Of a stretch of DNA of 64,000 nt, positions 59,527-64,000 are shown one piece after another (the stretch's first letter is position 1; every line of letters starts with the position of its first letter). Position numbers and translations under genes: made by a program. The stretch covers positions 362,837 through 426,836 of the forward strand of contig NZ_JADPJH010000011.1 in assembly GCF_023073315.1 (NCBI RefSeq), read 5' to 3'. The notes beneath the pieces were generated by a model. That model had not been told where the DNA came from. It saw nothing but the letters and a program-made list of their open reading frames with translations, and made no database searches. The stretch is from Bradyrhizobium sp. 1 (lineage in GTDB: Bacteria; Pseudomonadota; Alphaproteobacteria; Rhizobiales; Xanthobacteraceae).

Positions 59527-61302
59527 ATGACCTACCGCGCGCCGATCTCTGACATGCTGCTGTCGCTCAACCATGGCGCCGGCCTGAAGGCGGCCATGGA
59601 GGCCGGCCATTACGGCGATTTCGACGCCGACATCGTCGCAGCGGTGCTGGAAGAGGCCGGCAAGTTCGCAACCGACGTGCTGGCGCCGCTCAACAAGGTC
59701 GGCGACGAGCACGGCATCAAGCTTAGCGATGGCAAGGTCACGACCGCGCCGGGCTGGCCCGATGCCTACAAGCGCTGGACCGAGGGCGGCTGGAACGCAG
59801 TGTCCGGCCCCGAAGATTTCGGCGGCCAGGGCCTGCCGATCGCGATCAACGCTGCCTGCACCGAAATCTGGAGTGCCTCCAACGTCGCCTTTGGCCTCTG
59901 CCCGCTGCTGACGGCATCCGCAATGGAGGCACTTGATGCGCATGGCAGCGACGAGCTGAAAAAGATCTATCTCGAAAAGCTCGTCTCCGGCGAATGGACC
60001 GGCACGATGCAGCTGACCGAGCCGCAGGCCGGCTCCGACGTCGGTGCGCTACGCACGCGTGCGGAGAAGCAGGCCGACGGCACCTATCGCATCAAGGGGA
60101 CGAAGATCTTCATCACCTATGGCGAGCACGATATGACCGACAATATCGTGCATTTCGTGCTGGCGCGCCTGCCCGATGCGCCCGCCGGCACCAAGGGGAT
60201 TTCGCTGTTCCTCGTGCCGAAATTCATGGTCAATGAAGACGGCTCGCTGGGGCAGCGCAACGACATCTTCGCCTCCGGCGTCGAGCACAAGCTCGGCATG
60301 CATGCTTCGCCGACCTGCACCATGACCATGGGCGATCATGGCGGCGCGATCGGCTTCCTCGTCGGCGAAGAGAACCAGGGCATGCGCTGCATGTTCACGA
60401 TGATGAACCAGGCCCGCCTCGGCGTCGGCCTGGAGGGCGTCGGCGTCGCCGATCGCGCCTATCAGCAGGCGCTGGCCTATGCGCAGGAGCGCAAGCAGGG
60501 CCGCGCCATCGGCAAGAAGGGCGACGGCTCGGACGCGATCTTCGTGCATCCCGACGTCAAGCGCATGCTGATGCGGATGCGGGCACAGACCGCCGCCGCG
60601 CGCACCATCTGCTATGCGACAGCCGTGGCGATCGACGTCTCGACGCGCGCCAGGGATCCCAAGGTCCGCGCTGATGCGGCCGCGCGCGCGGCGCTGCTGA
60701 CGCCGATGGCAAAAGGCTATTCCACCGATATCGGCAACGAGGTCGCCTATCTCGGCGTGCAGGTGCATGGCGGCATGGGCTTCATCGAGGAGACCGGCGC
60801 CGCGCAGCATTACCGCGATGCCCGCATCACCGCGATCTACGAGGGCACCAACGGCATCCAGGCGATCGACCTCGTGACGCGCAAGCTTGCGGCGAACGGC
60901 GGAGCGTCGGTGTGGGCGCTGCTCGACGAGCTCGCGGCGACCGTCAGCCAAGTCGAAGCCTCCAACGATCCCGCATTCGGCACCACAGGCGTGAAATTAC
61001 GCGAGGCGCTCGAGGCGCTGACGCGCACCAGCAAATGGCTGCTGGAGCGTGTTGCCTCCGCACCGAACGAGGCGCTCGCGGGTGCGACGCCGTATCTCCA
61101 GCAGTTCGGCGCGACGCTCGGCGGCTGCATGCTGGCCTCTGAAGCGCTCGCGGCGAAAGCCGACGGCAATACGGACGCCGCACGCTACGTCTCGCTCGCG
61201 CGCTTCTTCGCCGAGAACATCAGTGTGCAGGCCAGCGCGCTCGAGCGCACGGTGACGGAGAGTGCGGAGTCGGTCGCGGCGGCGGATGCGGTGTTGTTGT
61301 AG
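59527..61302 (+). CDS. Acyl-CoA dehydrogenase, DmdC/long-chain type
   Basis: A 591-residue acyl-CoA dehydrogenase of the large subgroup with an extra C-terminal domain (as in DmdC, methylmercaptopropionyl-CoA dehydrogenase). It has the core signatures MQLTEPQAGSDVGALRT and QVHGGMGFIEETGAAQHYRDARI, with catalytic glutamate in IYEGTNGIQAIDL. It introduces a double bond at the alpha-beta position of an acyl-CoA, reducing FAD. GGGAG precedes ATG 59527. It is the first chromosomal gene right of the tRNA; with the enoyl-CoA hydratase 3.5 kb away it suggests beta-oxidation-like metabolism. The precise acyl-CoA is not determinable. Confidence 0.93.
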   Translation: MTYRAPISDMLLSLNHGAGLKAAMEAGHYGDFDADIVAAVLEEAGKFATDVLAPLNKVGDEHGIKLSDGKVTTAPGWPDAYKRWTEGGWNAVSGPEDFGGQGLPIAINAACTEIWSASNVAFGLCPLLTASAMEALDAHGSDELKKIYLEKLVSGEWTGTMQLTEPQAGSDVGALRTRAEKQADGTYRIKGTKIFITYGEHDMTDNIVHFVLARLPDAPAGTKGISLFLVPKFMVNEDGSLGQRNDIFASGVEHKLGMHASPTCTMTMGDHGGAIGFLVGEENQGMRCMFTMMNQARLGVGLEGVGVADRAYQQALAYAQERKQGRAIGKKGDGSDAIFVHPDVKRMLMRMRAQTAAARTICYATAVAIDVSTRARDPKVRADAAARAALLTPMAKGYSTDIGNEVAYLGVQVHGGMGFIEETGAAQHYRDARITAIYEGTNGIQAIDLVTRKLAANGGASVWALLDELAATVSQVEASNDPAFGTTGVKLREALEALTRTSKWLLERVASAPNEALAGATPYLQQFGATLGGCMLASEALAAKADGNTDAARYVSLARFFAENISVQASALERTVTESAESVAAADAVLL

Positions 61303-61320
61303 GCGGAGCGGGCTCCTAAA

Positions 61321-61447
61321 TCTCCGCTGTCATTCCCCGCGAAGGCGGAGAATCCAGTACGCCGCGGCCTCTCGATAAACAACTGACGTCTCGGAATACT
61401 GGATCGCCCGCTCCAGTGCGCAAGTGCGCACAAGGCGGGCGATGACA
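61321..61447. repeat. Intergenic repeat element with inverted ends
   Basis: The region holds TCTCCGC/GCGGAGA and the pair TCCAGTA/TACTGGA about 45 bp apart, ending in GGCGGGCGATGAC. This arrangement (ATTCCCCGCGAAGGCGG ... TACTGGATCGCCCGC) is typical of the palindromic intergenic elements scattered through Bradyrhizobium genomes. It lies between converging genes and may act as a transcription stop. Confidence 0.6.
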
Positions 61448-61471
61448 CCAAATGTGCTGGATGCAGCGCCC

Positions 61472-62707
61472 TTACGGCGCCGCGAGCTTCGCACGCCTTC
61501 CCGGCCGCCACAGCACGACGCCCGCGGCCACGAGATCCAGCACGACGCACATCGCGAACGCCGTCGTGTAGTCACCGGTCACGCTGCGCACGAGGCCGAC
61601 GATGCCCGGGCCGAAGGCACTGACGACGCCGCTGATCGAGGTGCCCAATCCCATCGCGGCGGCGAAGGCGGCAGAGCCGATCTCGCGCTGGATGATCAAG
61701 GGCGGGAACGTGATCATGTTGCCGATCGAGAAGCCGTAGATGGCGCAGCACACCAGCAGCACCGTGGGGCTGGTGCTCTGGAGAAGCACGAAGAGCGCGG
61801 CCGCCTGGCTCGTCATCGACGCCGCGCAGGCGAGCCTGGGATCGAGCCGGTCGACGAACAGGCCGAGCGAGAGGCGCCCAACCACCGCCATCGCCGCCAT
61901 GATGGTGACCGCAAGGCCTGCCGCGTAGCGCCCGATCAGCGGCTCGAGGAACGTCACCTGGTGGATGATGAATCCCATCTGCGCCAGCAGCGCGATCGCG
62001 ATCGGCAGCACCATGGTCCAGAACGCCGCGTTGGCGAGCAGTGTCCTGCGGGATGTCCGCGAGGTCTGCCCGTCGGCGGACAAACGCCCGCCCGATGCCG
62101 CCGACATCTGCGTCGGCCAGCCGATGAAGATCACGACCACCGGCAGCACCAGCACCACCATCGCCATCGTCGCCGCCAGCATGGCGGAGCGGAAGCCGAT
62201 GCTGTCAGACAGCGACAGCAGCAGCGGAACGAGGACGATGCCGCCGCAGGTCGCGCCGTTGAAGGCCAGGCTGAGCGCGAGGCCGCGGCGCCGCTCGAAC
62301 CAGGCATTCAGCAGGGTCGCGATCACCACCGTGCCCATGCCGGTCCAGCCGACCGACATCAGGGCGTAGGCGAGATAGAGCTGCCAGGGCGTCTGCATCA
62401 GCGCCAGCAGCACCGTCGATGCACCGAGCGCCGACAGGCCGCACAGGATCAGCGACCGCAGCCCGATGCGGGCGAGCAGATCGTCGGTGAAGATGACGAG
62501 GACGGAGGTCAGGAGAAATGAGAAGGTGCTGGCTGCCGAGACCAGCGTGCCCGGCCAGCCATGCGCACGCTGGAGCTCGGCGAGATAGACGCCCTGGCCG
62601 TAGAGGCCGAAGCCGAACATGAAGAAGGCCATCAGGAAACAGGCCAGCACGATGCGCCAGCCGCGATAGTGCAGCGAAGATTCGTCAACGCTCGTTGCGG
62701 CAATCAT
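61472..62707 (-). CDS. MFS transporter
   Basis: A 411-residue permease with twelve hydrophobic helices in two halves and a cytoplasmic linker (about 205-235, SAASGGRLSADGQTSRTS). The loop signature WFERRRGLALSLAFNG follows helix 4. It resembles monocarboxylate/oxalate-type MFS carriers. ATG 62707 is chosen, as upstream sequence has no transporter-like part. It is divergent from the enoyl-CoA hydratase, so it may carry the acid that this pathway degrades. Substrate unknown. Confidence 0.9.
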   Translation of the reverse strand: MIAATSVDESSLHYRGWRIVLACFLMAFFMFGFGLYGQGVYLAELQRAHGWPGTLVSAASTFSFLLTSVLVIFTDDLLARIGLRSLILCGLSALGASTVLLALMQTPWQLYLAYALMSVGWTGMGTVVIATLLNAWFERRRGLALSLAFNGATCGGIVLVPLLLSLSDSIGFRSAMLAATMAMVVLVLPVVVIFIGWPTQMSAASGGRLSADGQTSRTSRRTLLANAAFWTMVLPIAIALLAQMGFIIHQVTFLEPLIGRYAAGLAVTIMAAMAVVGRLSLGLFVDRLDPRLACAASMTSQAAALFVLLQSTSPTVLLVCCAIYGFSIGNMITFPPLIIQREIGSAAFAAAMGLGTSISGVVSAFGPGIVGLVRSVTGDYTTAFAMCVVLDLVAAGVVLWRPGRRAKLAAP

Positions 62708-63016
62708 CAATCGAGCAATCGGCCAAATGGAACGGCAGCGGCTGAGATCGTGCCCTACAACCACCGGTTTTTCAAATGAAACATTGTAGCCATTTGTTGC
62801 AATGCGCAACTGCATATGCGAAGCGATACAACCGGCATGATCAGGTGCGGCGGTTCCCGGACGAAAGAGGATCGTGACGGCGGCGTCACGCGCCGGGTTC
62901 ACGGAATCGTCGCCGAAAAGGTCGTGCGGGCAGATTGGCACGCCTGCAAGATGATGTAGGCTGAAGCTTGCGAGACTCGCCAAAGTCAGGCGTCGCGGCG
63001 ATCTCAGGGGATCTTT
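62708..63016. promoter_or_regulatory. Divergent promoter region with GTTGC-N5-GCAAC palindrome
   Basis: 309 bp between the MFS and enoyl-CoA hydratase genes. It contains the inverted repeat at 62796-62810 within an AT-rich stretch, 89 bp upstream of the MFS start, a reasonable operator position. No regulator gene is adjacent. Confidence 0.4.
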
Positions 63017-63775
63017 ATGCCGAGTGGCAATATCGTCGTCACCGAAGAGCGTGGAACGCGCGTGATCACCTTGCGCCGCCCCGGCAAGAAGAACGCGATC
63101 ACGCAAGACATGTATCGGGAGATGAGCCACGCGATCGACACCGCACAGAACAACCCTGACATCCGCTGCATGATCATCACCGGCGGCTCCGGCGTGTTCA
63201 CGGCGGGCGACGACATCGACGATTTTCTCCAGGCCGACACGGCGCGCCCGGAGACGCTGTCGAACGGTGCCAAGTTTCTCTATTCGCTCGCCCTCAATGG
63301 CAAACCGATCATCGCAGCCGTGGATGGCGCGTCGATCGGCATGGGCACCGTGATGCTGTTCCATTGCGATTACGTGCTGGCCTCGACCGCTGCGACCTTC
63401 TCCGCGCCCTACATCCATCTCGGCCTGGTGCCAGTCGGCGCCGCCAGCCTATTGATGCCGAACACGATGGGTTATCAGCGTGCCTTTGCGATGCTGATCA
63501 TGGGGCGGAGCTTCACCGCCGCGGAGGCGCACGCGGCCGGCTTCGTCAACACCGTGGTCTCGCCGGGACACACCGAGGTCGAGGCGCGCAAGGTGGCGCG
63601 CGAGATCTGCCGGCTGCCGGCCGAGGCGGTGGCGACCTCGCGCAAGCTGCTGCGCGCCGCGCCGGAGGAACTCACCCGGCGCATCGACCAGGAGGCGCAC
63701 CTGTTCGGCGAACGCTTGAAGTCGGACGACGCCATGGCCGCGTTCAACGCATTCGCGAACCGGAAGAAGCGGTAA
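63017..63775 (+). CDS. Enoyl-CoA hydratase/isomerase family protein
   Basis: A 252-residue crotonase-fold enzyme. The N-terminal beta strand pair ends in TLRRPGKKNAI; the oxyanion-hole segment is TGGSGVFTAGDDIDDF and the second is AAVDGASIGMGTVMLFHCDYVLAS. The usual catalytic glutamate pair position around LGLVPVGAASLLMP lacks one glutamate, so it may be an isomerase or lyase rather than a classical hydratase. GGGGAT precedes the ATG. It works on acyl-CoA esters in the cytoplasm, in context with the acyl-CoA dehydrogenase. Confidence 0.9.
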   Translation: MPSGNIVVTEERGTRVITLRRPGKKNAITQDMYREMSHAIDTAQNNPDIRCMIITGGSGVFTAGDDIDDFLQADTARPETLSNGAKFLYSLALNGKPIIAAVDGASIGMGTVMLFHCDYVLASTAATFSAPYIHLGLVPVGAASLLMPNTMGYQRAFAMLIMGRSFTAAEAHAAGFVNTVVSPGHTEVEARKVAREICRLPAEAVATSRKLLRAAPEELTRRIDQEAHLFGERLKSDDAMAAFNAFANRKKR

Positions 63776-63778
63776 GGA

Positions 63779-63950
63779 TCTTCCCCTCTCCCCCTGTGTG
63801 TTCAGACCGGGGAGAGGTGGCTCGCCGCAAAGCGGCGAGACGGGTGAGGGATATCTCTCCTCGAACTCACACTTTACTTCGCTGAGACAACCCCTCATCC
63901 GGCGATTCGCGCCACCTTCTCCCACAAGGGGAGAAGGAAGAGAACTGCGC
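63779..63950. repeat. Intergenic palindromic repeat element
   Basis: CCCCTCTCCCC and GGGGAGAGG, CGCCGCAAAGCGGCG, and a terminal TTCTCCC-N-CAAGGGGAGAA hairpin occur in order after the enoyl-CoA hydratase stop. This composite (aggtggctcgccgcaaagcg ... caccttctcccacaagggg) is a typical repeated intergenic element of Bradyrhizobium and relatives. It can fold strongly and may terminate transcription. Confidence 0.65.
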
Positions 63951-64000
63951 ATTCACGACAATGCTTCGTGAATTCTTCGCGCGGAACGACTAATCTTGTT

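Noticed and set aside
61424..62521. A 365-codon plus-strand frame opposite the MFS gene
   Set aside because: Extremely rich in His, Arg, Gln and Asp, as expected from the complement of a hydrophobic membrane-protein gene.
63449..63952. A minus-strand frame over the end of the enoyl-CoA hydratase gene and the repeat
   Set aside because: Spans a repeat element and antisense coding sequence; no family match.
1..64000. CRISPR arrays, rRNA genes, transposase genes
   Set aside because: No regularly spaced repeats, rRNA sequence or transposase motifs were seen anywhere in the window.

Overview
The window looks like chromosome of an alphaproteobacterium of the Bradyrhizobium/Rhizobiales type. The evidence is high GC, dense codon use, RND-free but transporter-rich gene content, an OprB porin, DmdC-type acyl-CoA dehydrogenase, several PRC-barrel proteins, and Bradyrhizobium-like intergenic repeats. 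This assignment is an inference from gene content; no rRNA or other strong taxonomic marker is present.

Left flank (1-7190). A LacI-type regulator (cut by the window edge), an OprB-type porin and a complete ribose-type sugar ABC transporter (permease, double ATPase, periplasmic binding protein) lie on the minus strand. A ROK-family repressor is divergent from the binding protein. This reads as one sugar-uptake locus.

Two copies of an exact 47-bp sequence, at 7191-7237 and 59208-59254, bound the middle 52 kb. The right copy is the 3' part of an intact tRNA-Gln(TTG); the left copy is an orphan 3' tRNA fragment. This is the geometry expected of a genomic island integrated at a tRNA 3' end. I found no integrase, so the island appears to be immobilised.

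Island, left part (7.2-28.2 kb). It holds a branched-chain amino-acid-type binding protein, a membrane-anchored trehalose-6-phosphate synthase with an extra sensor-like N-terminal region, small membrane proteins, PRC-barrel protein, two Crp/Fnr regulators, a NarL-type two-component pair, a CPA1 cation/proton antiporter, a ClC chloride channel, a flavin monooxygenase, an AI-2E family permease and a DUF4396 protein. The theme is stress, osmotic and ion balance.

Island, centre (28.2-38.1 kb, minus strand). Nine tightly packed or overlapping genes form one likely operon: ThDP enzyme, enolase-superfamily enzyme, membrane protein, gluconate-dehydrogenase-type small subunit, GMC flavoenzyme, PPC/DUF296 protein, a homologue of the sensory rhodopsin transducer, SDR and a GH15 glycosidase. 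The transducer homologue and the GH15 gene each carry an apparent one-base frameshift. This operon is the best candidate for a poorly described pathway in the window.

Island, right part (38.3-58.8 kb). FdhD is divergent from a long plus-strand respiratory operon: an FdhF/YdeP-like molybdoenzyme, Alternative Complex III (actABCDEF), a small membrane protein, SCO, and an A2-type caa3 cytochrome oxidase (subunits II, I, III, IV). The respiratory genes are linked mostly by 4-bp overlaps. A PRC-barrel fusion protein, a DUF2254 protein and the PQQ-dependent membrane glucose dehydrogenase follow.

Right flank (59.2-64 kb). tRNA-Gln, acyl-CoA dehydrogenase, MFS transporter and enoyl-CoA hydratase, with two intergenic repeat elements, look like ordinary chromosome.
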